A stretch of 64,000 nt of DNA, taken from Dyella sp. SG609 (lineage in GTDB: Bacteria > Pseudomonadota > Gammaproteobacteria > Xanthomonadales > Rhodanobacteraceae). Positions 39,068-46,747 of this stretch are shown here, in pieces; the first letter of the stretch is position 1; every line of letters starts with the position of its first letter. Under the pieces are notes generated by a model. The model had not been told where the DNA came from and did no database searches. It saw nothing but the letters and a program-made list of their open reading frames with translations. A program made the translations under genes and the position numbers. The stretch is from contig NZ_JAAZQJ010000003.1 in the NCBI RefSeq assembly GCF_012275375.1, positions 248,001-312,000 of the forward strand, written 5' to 3'.

Positions 39068-40374
39068 TGCGTCCGGCTTCCACCCTGCTGTGGCTGCTGC
39101 TCGGCTGGACCGCGCTGGGCGTGCTGGCCGCGATCGGCTGGCTGCCGCTGGCGGCGTGGCTGGCGTTTGCCGCGCTGCTGGCCGCCGCCGCCGCGCTCGA
39201 CGCGCGCCAGCTGCGCGCCGAACCCAGCCCCGTGCTGGGCCGCGAATTGCCGCCCGTGGTGCCGTTGGGACCCGAGCTGGTGGTGGGCCTGCGCCTGCGC
39301 CCGCAAGGCAAGCGCACGCTCGCGTTCGAACTGCACGACCTGCATCCGGGCGGCTGGCCGGTGCGCGGCATGCCGCGCCAGTTGAGCTTGCCGCCGGGGC
39401 GCGAGCTGGCGCTGGATTACGCGCTGACGCCCACCGGCCGCGGCCGCTTCGATTTCGCCGGCAGCCATCTGCGCCTGCGCTCGCCGTGGCGGCTGTGGAC
39501 GCAGCGTCGCACCATCGGCGAACCGGCCAGCCTGCGCGTGTATCCGAACTTCGCGCCGCTGGCGCGCATGGCGGGCCTGAGCGTGGAAGTCGCCTCGCGC
39601 AGCGTCGGTGCGCGGCTGCAGCGCCGGCGCGGCGAAGGCACCGAATTCCACGAGCTGCGCGATTACCGGATCGGCGACAGCCTGCGCAAGATCGACTGGA
39701 AGGCCACCGCGCGCGTGGCACGGCTGGTGTCGCGCGAATACCGCGACGAACGCAACCAGCAGGTGGTGCTGCTGCTCGACTGCGGCCGCCGCATGCTGGC
39801 GCAGGACGACCGCCTGGCGCATTTCGACCACGTGCTCAATGCCTCGCTGGCGCTGGCTTATATCGCGCTGCGCCAGGGCGATTCGGTCGGCATGCTGGCC
39901 TGCGCCGGCGAAGACCTGCGCTGGATGCCGCCGCAGCAGGGCAGCGGCGGCATGGACATGCTGCTGGGCGCGGGCTACGACCTGCAGCCCAAAGCCGTGG
40001 CGACCGACTACCTCGCCGCGGCGAGCGCGCTGCAGGCCAGGCAGCGGCGGCGCGCCTTCGTGGTGCTGGTGACCAATGTGCGCGACGAGGACGACGAAGA
40101 GCTGCGCATGGCGGTGCGGTTGCTGTCGCGGCGGCACCTGGTGCTGGTGGTGAGCCTGCGCGAGCTGGCGCTGGATCAGGCGGCGGCGACGGTCGATCAC
40201 GAGCTGGATACGGCGATCCGCGCGGCCGCGGCCATGGATTACCTCGCGCAGCGCGATGCGATGCACGACGCGCTGCGCCGCGAAGGCGTGGCGATGCTGG
40301 ACGTCAGCTGCAATGAGTTGTCGGGTGTGCTGGTGGAGCGGTATCTCGCCGTGAAGCGGGCGGGGCGCCTTTAG
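39064..40374 (+). CDS. DUF58-domain protein
   Basis: A 436-residue protein with two N-terminal helices (about 8-45), a beta-rich region (50-175) and the DUF58 signature RRGEGTEFHELRDYRIGDSL followed by RKIDWKATAR. A VWA-like domain follows, with a degenerate MIDAS start (LLLDCGRRM in place of DxSxS). It is the standard MoxR partner. ATG-ATG at 39064/39067: the first gives an ATGA overlap with the moxR stop, the second a one-base overlap. It is the last gene of the operon; a paired hairpin repeat follows. Confidence 0.92.
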
Positions 40375-40398
40375 TCTCCACGCCGCCGCTGCTTTGCT

Positions 40399-40559
40399 CC
40401 CTCTCCCCTCCGGGGAGAGGGCCGGGGTGAGGGGCCGGGCGGAGCGATGAGTGGAGGGTCGAGAAAGACTTAAGAGCTTTTCTTCGCGCCGTAGAACGAC
40501 TGTCGCTAGAGCGACCCCTCATCTGCCTGCCGGCATCTTCTCCCCGGCGGGGAGAAGAG
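40399..40559. repeat. CTCTCCCC/GGGGAGAG hairpin repeat, paired unit
   Basis: Same layout as 4971-5130, between the convergent DUF58 and Gre-like genes. It fills almost the whole gap (40375-40580). Confidence 0.85.
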
Positions 40560-40580
40560 TTTCGAATTGGAAGGTTCGAA

Positions 40581-41084
40581 TTACGTATCGTCGCCGTAAT
40601 CAATCGAAACAATCTCCACCTTCAGATCCCCCGCCGGCCGCTGCCACGTCACCTCCTCACCGACGCGCGCTCCGATCAACGCCCGCGCCAGCGGCGACAC
40701 ATAACTCACCAGGCCATGCTCCACATCCGCCTCGTCCTCGCCGACGATGCGGTAGGCATGCTCGCCTTCCTGCGCCGAATCCACCGTCACCCCGGCGCCG
40801 AACGCCACGCGGTCGCGCGGCTGCTGCGCCAGGTCGATCTCGATCGCACCGGCCACGCGCGCCTTCAGCCAGCGCAGCTCGCGCTCCACCGCGGCCAGCT
40901 CGCTTTGCTGCGCCAAGGTCGGCTCGCCGGTCTTCAAGGCATCGCGCCGCGACTGCGCGGCGTCGAGGCGTGCGCGCAGCTGTGCAAGTCCGCGCGGGGT
41001 GACGTAGTTGGGATGTTCGCTCAGCGGGATTTCCGGCAAGGCGTCGCCCGCGTCGTCGCTGTCCTTTACGAAGGCACGGCTCAT
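40581..41084 (-). CDS. Gre-like protein without the catalytic acidic tip
   Basis: A 167-residue member of the GreA/GreB family. The opening MSRAFVKDSDDAGDALPEIP and SEHPNYVTPRGLAQLRARLD match GreB-like proteins of the xanthomonad group. The C-terminal FKBP-like domain (about 85-165, with SYVSPLARALIGARVGEEV) is well conserved. In the coiled coil, the tip that in GreA/GreB carries the Mg-binding Asp/Glu (GDxSENAxY) reads TGEPTLAQQSE: the SENA motif is absent and the loop is shorter. It may bind the RNA polymerase secondary channel without stimulating cleavage. It is tandem with the EF-G-like gene, 111 bases downstream of it. Confidence 0.85.
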   Translation of the reverse strand: MSRAFVKDSDDAGDALPEIPLSEHPNYVTPRGLAQLRARLDAAQSRRDALKTGEPTLAQQSELAAVERELRWLKARVAGAIEIDLAQQPRDRVAFGAGVTVDSAQEGEHAYRIVGEDEADVEHGLVSYVSPLARALIGARVGEEVTWQRPAGDLKVEIVSIDYGDDT

Positions 41085-41195
41085 GATTCCTCCCGCGCTC
41101 CGGTATGGCGGAGCGCTCGCGTGGTTCTTCCATGTAGATGGCGCCGTCGCGGTGCCCGCTCAAGCGCCTGGTGGCCGATTGATGTGAAGGAGCCG

Positions 41196-43235
41196 TCAGT
41201 CCTCCTCCACGTGCGGCTTCCACGCCTCGCTGAGCTGCTTCTGCACCGGTGGCGGCACCGGTTCGTAGTGGCTCAGGTCCAGGCTGTAGCGGCCGCGTCC
41301 GCCGGTCACAGCCTTCAGCTCGGAGGGGTAGTCGATCAGCTCGGCCAGCGGCGCCTGCGCCTTGATCACCAGCTCGCCGCCGCGCTGCGTATCGGTGCCC
41401 AGGATGCGCGCGCGCTTGCCGGCCAGGCCGCCGGTGACGTCGCCGACATTCGCTTCGGGAATGGCCACTTCCACGTCCACGATGGGTTCCAGCACGATCG
41501 GCCGCGCCTTGCCCACCGCGTCGAGAAAGGCCTTTTTGCCAGCGGAGACGAAGGCCACTTCCTTGGAATCCACCGGATGGTACTTGCCGTCGTACACGGT
41601 CACGCGCAGGTCCTGCATCGGATAGCCGGCCACCGCGCCGTTCTCCATGGCCTGGCGCACGCCTTTCTCGATCGCCGGCAGGAACTGGTTGGGAATCACG
41701 CCGCCTTTCACTTCGTCGACGAACTGGAAGCCCGCGCCGCGATCCAGCGGTTCCACGCGCAGGAACACTTCGCCGAACTGGCCCGCGCCGCCGGTCTGCT
41801 TCTTGTGGCGATGGTGGCCTTCGGCCCGGCTGGCGATGGTTTCGCGATAGGCCACGCGCGGCGGGTGGGTCACCACTTCCACGCCGTAGCGTTCCTTCAT
41901 GCGTTCGAGCATCACCTTCAGGTGCAGGTCGGACAGGCCGCGCACCACGGTTTCGTTCAGTTCCTTGTGGTGCTCCACGCGGAAGCAGGGGTCTTCCTCC
42001 GACAGCCGCGTCAGTGCTTGTGAAAGCTTCTGTTCCTGGCCCTTGTGCTTGGGCTCCAGCGCCAGGCCGAACATCGGCTGCGGAAAACGCAGCGGCGCGA
42101 GGTGGATCAGGTCCTCGTCGTGCGAATCGTGCAGCACGGCATCGAAGTGGATTTCCTCCACTTTCGCCACCGCGGCGATATCGCCGGGAATGGCCTGCTC
42201 GATCTCCACATGCTGCTTGCCGTTGAGGCGGAACAGATGGCCGACCTTGAACGGCTTGCGCCCGTCGTCGATGAACAACTGCGTATCGCGGCGGATCGTG
42301 CCCTGCCACACGCGGAATACGCCGAGCTTGCCGACGAAGGGATCGTTGACGATCTTGAACACGTCCGCGACCACGTGCCTGGCCGGATCGGCGCCGACTT
42401 CAATGGTTTCGTCTTTCAAATTGAGGAAAGGAGGCGGATTGCCTTCGGACGGATTCGGCAGCAATCGCTCGGCCAGCTCCAGGAACTCGGCCACGCCCGC
42501 GCCGGTGCGCGCGCTGACGAAGCAGACCGGCACCAGATGCCCTTCGCGCAGGCATTGCTCGAACGCATCGTGCAATTGCTGCGGCGTGAGCGCTTCTTCG
42601 CCGGCATCGAGATAGGAACCCATCACCGACTCGTTGATTTCCACCACCTGGTCCAGGATGCGCTGGTGCGCTTCGGCCAGCGAGGAGAAGTCGGTGGCGC
42701 CATCGCTGTGGAAGAAACAGTCCAGCACCTTCGCGCCGCCATCGGCGGGCAGGTTCACCGGCAGGCATTCGGAGCCGAACTCTTCGCGCAGCGCTTCGGT
42801 CAGCGCTTCCAGGCGCGCGACGTCGGTGTCGATCTTGTTGATCACCAGCACGCGGGCCAGGCCGCGCTCCTTCGCGCGCTCCATCATGCGGCGGGTGCCG
42901 TACTCGATGCCGTTGGCGGCATTGACCACGATGGCGACGGTCTCCACCGCGGCGAAGGCGAACAGCGCGGCACCGCGGAAATCCGCGTAGCCGGCGGTGT
43001 CGATCAGGTTGATATGGCAGCGGGGCAGGTCGATCGCGGCGAGGCAGCTGTCGATGGAGTGGCCGCGCGCCTTTTCCTGGCTGTCGGTGTCGGACTGGGT
43101 ACTGCCGCGTTCCACCGAACCTTGCGTCTGGATGGCGCCGCCTGCGTGCAGCAGGGCTTCGAACAAGGTGGTCTTGCCGGAGCCGGCATGGCCGGCGAGT
43201 GCGATGTTGCGGATGGTTTCCGTGTTGTACGACAC
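41196..43235 (-). CDS. Elongation factor G-like GTPase (EF-G2 type)
   Basis: A 679-residue translational GTPase with all EF-G domains: P-loop GHAGSGKT, switch I region, G3 DTAGYADF, G4 NKID, then domains II-V ending PPPVQKQLSEAWKPHVEED. It is not the main fusA product: G3 in canonical EF-G is DTPGHVDF, and here the catalytic His is Tyr and Pro is Ala. The GTG start at 43235 has a strong AGGAGGG seven bases upstream. EF-G2 paralogues in other bacteria have weak or no ribosome-stimulated GTPase activity (family knowledge). It diverges from the TonB-like pair. Confidence 0.9.
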   Translation of the reverse strand: MSYNTETIRNIALAGHAGSGKTTLFEALLHAGGAIQTQGSVERGSTQSDTDSQEKARGHSIDSCLAAIDLPRCHINLIDTAGYADFRGAALFAFAAVETVAIVVNAANGIEYGTRRMMERAKERGLARVLVINKIDTDVARLEALTEALREEFGSECLPVNLPADGGAKVLDCFFHSDGATDFSSLAEAHQRILDQVVEINESVMGSYLDAGEEALTPQQLHDAFEQCLREGHLVPVCFVSARTGAGVAEFLELAERLLPNPSEGNPPPFLNLKDETIEVGADPARHVVADVFKIVNDPFVGKLGVFRVWQGTIRRDTQLFIDDGRKPFKVGHLFRLNGKQHVEIEQAIPGDIAAVAKVEEIHFDAVLHDSHDEDLIHLAPLRFPQPMFGLALEPKHKGQEQKLSQALTRLSEEDPCFRVEHHKELNETVVRGLSDLHLKVMLERMKERYGVEVVTHPPRVAYRETIASRAEGHHRHKKQTGGAGQFGEVFLRVEPLDRGAGFQFVDEVKGGVIPNQFLPAIEKGVRQAMENGAVAGYPMQDLRVTVYDGKYHPVDSKEVAFVSAGKKAFLDAVGKARPIVLEPIVDVEVAIPEANVGDVTGGLAGKRARILGTDTQRGGELVIKAQAPLAELIDYPSELKAVTGGRGRYSLDLSHYEPVPPPVQKQLSEAWKPHVEED

Positions 43236-43475
43236 GATGCGACCCTCCTCTGCTGAAGCCGGAGGCGCGGGTCCTGCGGTCGTCGACAGTCGGCGCCGCA
43301 CGAGGCCGCGACTGCGGCTGACGATGGCGGGGCGTCATGGCGAGTCCGGGCGTCGGGGACGCGGGGGCGGTCATGGCGGGACACGGCGCGGGGCGCCGTC
43401 CGCATAGCCTTGAGCGAGGGGGCGGCCGGGTCAAGCTGCAGCGCGGGGAACCACGACCGATGGGATTTGTCTTGG

Positions 43476-44495
43476 ATGGGTTGCACGCGGACCATCCGCG
43501 CTTTCGCCCGCTTCAAGGTCACCGCCATCGAACACGCACCGCAGGTCGAACATCACCGCTGGAACGCGCCTGACGGGCGCGAGCGTGGCCTGGCCCCGCT
43601 GGACGGTCCGACCCGTGCCCTGCTGCACGAGCTGCGCTGGCGCCGCCAGCCGCGCGACCGGCGGCGCTTCTGGGCCGGCATGGGCCTGGCCCTGGTGCTG
43701 CACCTGCTGTTCATCGGCGTGACCTGGTGGGAAATGCAGCCCCGGCCCGGCGAGCCGCTGCCGCCGCCGCGCGCCGGGGATGCGCTGCAGGTGCGCTTTA
43801 TCCCGCGCGGCATGCCGCGCTCCGCGCCGCCGCCGGTGGAGGCCGCGCCCCCGCCGCCGCCCGCGCCGCGCGTGGCGCCCGTGCGCGAGCCGCCGGCCAG
43901 GAACGCGATGACGGCCAGCCTGCCCACCCCGGCGCCGGCCCCGGCGGCAAGTGTCGCTGCCCCGGCGCCGCGCCTGTTCGGTGCGGATGGCCGGCCCCTG
44001 CTCCCCACCGCGCAGCCGGCGGCGGCATCCAGCGCCAGCTATGTCGAGCGCGGCGTGGTCGGCGACAGCAAGGTGATGCGCCACGACAACCCGGTGAAAT
44101 ACCAGGCCACGCGTTTCGACCAGGACTGGAACAAGGGCAACGCCCTGGACAGCGCCTTGAAGCGCGTGGTCGACGCGACCACGGTGAAGAAAACCGTCAC
44201 CCTCGCTCCCGGCCTGCGCATCCACTGCGCGGTGGCGCTGGCCGCGCTCGCCGGCGGCTGTGGCGGCGATCCGCCCGCGCCGCCCTCGGCGAAGGACGGT
44301 GACGAGCGCCTCAGCATGGCGCCGGCGCGCTCGCTGGCGCCGCCGCCGAATCCGCCCGAGCCGCCGAGCGACGAGGAATGCATCCGGATCTACCGCGACG
44401 GCAAGCCGCTGCCGCACGGCTGTCCGGTGGATACGCCCAATCGCTCGGTGGATGCCGAACTGAAGATGCACGCGCCGAAACCGCCGCAACCGTAG
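43476..44495 (+). CDS. TonB/TolA-like membrane-anchored proline-rich protein, paralogue 1
   Basis: A 339-residue protein I cannot name. A basic cytoplasmic N-terminus leads to one membrane helix (about 66-86) containing a His (LVLHLLF), then a Pro/Ala-rich periplasmic stretch (about 88-190). The C-terminal module has RFDQDWNKGNALDSALKRVV, a Cys in RIHCAVAL, GCGGDPP, and finally C-x13-C in ECIRIYRDGKPLPHGC. The architecture resembles TonB or TolA, but the C-terminal module is not a TonB domain. The start is uncertain: ATG 43476 is the first ATG after the intergenic region. A paralogue follows after 131 bases, and a TonB-dependent receptor lies beyond it, convergent. Confidence 0.65.
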   Translation: MGCTRTIRAFARFKVTAIEHAPQVEHHRWNAPDGRERGLAPLDGPTRALLHELRWRRQPRDRRRFWAGMGLALVLHLLFIGVTWWEMQPRPGEPLPPPRAGDALQVRFIPRGMPRSAPPPVEAAPPPPPAPRVAPVREPPARNAMTASLPTPAPAPAASVAAPAPRLFGADGRPLLPTAQPAAASSASYVERGVVGDSKVMRHDNPVKYQATRFDQDWNKGNALDSALKRVVDATTVKKTVTLAPGLRIHCAVALAALAGGCGGDPPAPPSAKDGDERLSMAPARSLAPPPNPPEPPSDEECIRIYRDGKPLPHGCPVDTPNRSVDAELKMHAPKPPQP

Positions 44496-44500
44496 CAGCC

Positions 44501-44592
44501 GTAGGTTGGGGTGAGCCAAAGGCGAACCCCAACACCGCAAGCGCCACGCGCGCCGTCTCGTTGGGGTTCGCCCTTGGCTCACCCCAACCTAC
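44501..44592. repeat. GTAGGTTGGGG long inverted repeat
   Basis: The 32-base arms at 44501-44532 and 44561-44592 are inverted copies with one mismatch. Each arm begins or ends in GTAGGTTGGGGTGAGC, and the loop is 28 bases. It sits between the two paralogous TonB-like genes. A second element of the same family is at 49293-49368. The GTAG head is reminiscent of REP sequences mobilised by RAYT transposases, but no such gene is present here. Confidence 0.85.
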
Positions 44593-44626
44593 GCCTGCCG
44601 CAGGCACGCCCGCTACACTGCGCGCC

Positions 44627-46564
44627 ATGTCGTCGCCTCCCCAGGATCCCTCCCGCGTCACGGTCGCGCTGCCTTCGCCGCGCGAGGCGGCCACGCGCGC
44701 GGCGGTCTACCGCAATCGGCGCAAGGATCGACCGCGCGACCGCCTGCTGCGCGTGCTGGGCCTGGTCGGCACGCTGCTGGTGCATCTGATCGTGCTGTTC
44801 GGCGCCATCCTGGGGCCGGCGTACGACCTGGTCGAGCCGGCGGAAGAGCACAGCGCGCCGCTGCAGGTGCGGCTGATCGAGAAGAAGAAGGACGAACCGC
44901 CGCCGCCGCCTCCGGTGCGCGGCACGCCGCCGAAGGAAGTCGGCCCCGTGCGCAAGGCCGGCGGTGCGCCGGCGGTGGCGCGCACGCGGCGCGAGAGCAG
45001 CAGCTCCACCCGCGTCGAAGCCGATCTCGCCCCCGTGCCGGTGCCCGCGGTGGAAACACCCGTCATCGTGGTGAAGGCCCGCCCCAGCGCACCCAAGCCC
45101 GAACCGGTCGCGGCGCCGCGACCAGCCGTGACCTTGCCCAAGCCCGCCCCGGCGCCGGAACTGCAGCCCGTGCCGACCAGCGCGGAGCCGCCGCAGGTCA
45201 CGCTCGACACGCCGCCCGCGCCGCAGCCGGTGCCCCCGAAATTCCAGCCCGAGCCGGTGCGCAAGGCGCAGGCCGAAGGCAGCGCGCCGATGCCGCCGCC
45301 GGCTTCGCTGGCCCTGCCGGACGTGCCCGCGCAGTCCGCGCCGCAGGTGAGCGCGCCGACCGTCGCGATGGAGCATGCGGTGCCCAAGCCCACGCCGCCG
45401 AGCCCGCCGCAGGCGATCCGCGCCGAGACCGTCGCCGCGCCCACCGAACCGGAACTGCAGGCCGTGCCGTTGCCCGCGCAGGCGGCGCCTACGGTGAACC
45501 TGCAGGCGCAGTCCGCCACCACCGCGGTGGTGCCGCGCGAACAGCAGCGTATCCAGGCGCCGTCGATCCGCGTCGCCGAAGCCGAACTCGAAGCGGTGCC
45601 GCTGCCGGAGAACGCGCGCCCCAGCCTCGACAAGCCGCAGGCGCCGCCGGTGCAGACGGTGTCGCCGCAATCCGTGGCGATCGACAACAAGCCCGCGCTG
45701 GAGCGTCCGCAGATCCAGCCGTCGCCGTCGTCCGCCGAAGCCTCGACGTCTTCCAGCGAGCAGGCCGCGCCCGCGCAGAGCCAGGCCGCCAGCTCCACCG
45801 CCGGCCCCAAGGCCAGCGCGCCCGCCGGTAAAACCGCCAGCGCCGAGAGCGGCAAGAGCAGCGCGCCGAACGCCACGCCGCAAGGCAGCGAGAGCGGCGC
45901 GCCGGGCGCATCGCCCAACGGCGTGGCGTCTTCGCCCGGTGGCCCCGGCAAGAGCGGCCTGAATCTGTCGCTGCCGCCGGGGCAGGGCAATGGCCAGGGC
46001 AACGGGCAGCAGGGCAAGGGCGAGGGCCAGGACGGCCTGGCCGGCAACTACATCCAGCTGCAGCCGCGCGGCAATACGGAAATCATGGAGCACCGCGCGC
46101 CGAACATCGGCTACAAGTCCACGCGCTTCGAAAAGGACTGGACGCCCGAAGGCGAAAGCTCGATCGACACCGCGCTGCGCCACGCGGTGGAGAAGACCAC
46201 GGTGCGCCACACCTTCCACCTGCCGCGCGGCGTGCGCGTCGAATGCGTGGTGATGCCGCTGTTCCCGGTCGGCCTGTTCGGTTGCGGCAATGGCGATCCG
46301 CCGCCGAAGCCGGTGGACGACAAGGTGTACGAGCGCATGGTGCTGGCGCCGGCCAACCCGCTGGTGCCGCCGGCGCCGGCGGCGTCCGCGGCAACCGTGG
46401 CCGCGCCGATCAAGCTCGATAACAGCGCGCAGTGCGCGACGGCGAAGGTGAGCGGCGGGCCGCTGCCGCCGGGGTGCGTGGACGATCGGTTGCCGGCGGG
46501 GCGTGCGGCGCCGGCGAAGGCGACGAGCTCGTCGTGGGTGCCGGCGAGCGATCAGTTTCACTGA
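44627..46564 (+). CDS. TonB/TolA-like membrane-anchored proline-rich protein, paralogue 2
   Basis: A 645-residue relative of the preceding gene. It has a basic N-terminus, one helix (about 43-65) with a His (LLVHLIVLF) and a very long Pro/Ala/Gln/Ser-rich periplasmic stretch (about 75-480, including a short GQGNGQGNGQQGKGEGQ run). The shared C-terminal module follows: RFEKDWTPEGESSIDTALRH, Cys in RVECVVM, FGCGNGDPP, and C-x13-C in QCATAKVSGGPLPPGC. The long spacer could cross the periplasm. It is probably co-transcribed with paralogue 1. Force transfer to an outer-membrane partner is an inference from architecture only. Confidence 0.7.
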   Translation: MSSPPQDPSRVTVALPSPREAATRAAVYRNRRKDRPRDRLLRVLGLVGTLLVHLIVLFGAILGPAYDLVEPAEEHSAPLQVRLIEKKKDEPPPPPPVRGTPPKEVGPVRKAGGAPAVARTRRESSSSTRVEADLAPVPVPAVETPVIVVKARPSAPKPEPVAAPRPAVTLPKPAPAPELQPVPTSAEPPQVTLDTPPAPQPVPPKFQPEPVRKAQAEGSAPMPPPASLALPDVPAQSAPQVSAPTVAMEHAVPKPTPPSPPQAIRAETVAAPTEPELQAVPLPAQAAPTVNLQAQSATTAVVPREQQRIQAPSIRVAEAELEAVPLPENARPSLDKPQAPPVQTVSPQSVAIDNKPALERPQIQPSPSSAEASTSSSEQAAPAQSQAASSTAGPKASAPAGKTASAESGKSSAPNATPQGSESGAPGASPNGVASSPGGPGKSGLNLSLPPGQGNGQGNGQQGKGEGQDGLAGNYIQLQPRGNTEIMEHRAPNIGYKSTRFEKDWTPEGESSIDTALRHAVEKTTVRHTFHLPRGVRVECVVMPLFPVGLFGCGNGDPPPKPVDDKVYERMVLAPANPLVPPAPAASAATVAAPIKLDNSAQCATAKVSGGPLPPGCVDDRLPAGRAAPAKATSSSWVPASDQFH

Positions 46565-46590
46565 CGATTTTCGCGAAGCACCACACTTCT

Positions 46591-46736
46591 CCCTCTCCCC
46601 TGCGGGGAGAGGGCGGGGTGAGGGGGCGGGGCTCGCGGGAGCGTTTCTAAGAGCGAAAAGAAGTTCGAGGCAAGGCGTCAGCGTTTCGCTCCGCCCGGCC
46701 CCTCACCCCAACCCTCTCCCCGAAGGGGAGAGGGGG
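46591..46736. repeat. CTCTCCCC/GGGGAGAG hairpin repeat, two inverted copies
   Basis: CCCTCTCCCCTGCGGGGAGA at the left and its inverted relative CCCTCTCCCCGAAGGGGAGA at the right, each with the GGGGTGAGGGG tail pointing inward. It lies between convergent paralogue 2 and the TonB-dependent receptor gene. Confidence 0.85.
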
Positions 46737-46747
46737 TACGTCGAGGG

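Noticed and set aside
41196-43235. Main elongation factor G (fusA)
   Set aside because: G3 motif lacks the catalytic His, and there is no rpsL-rpsG-tufA neighbourhood.
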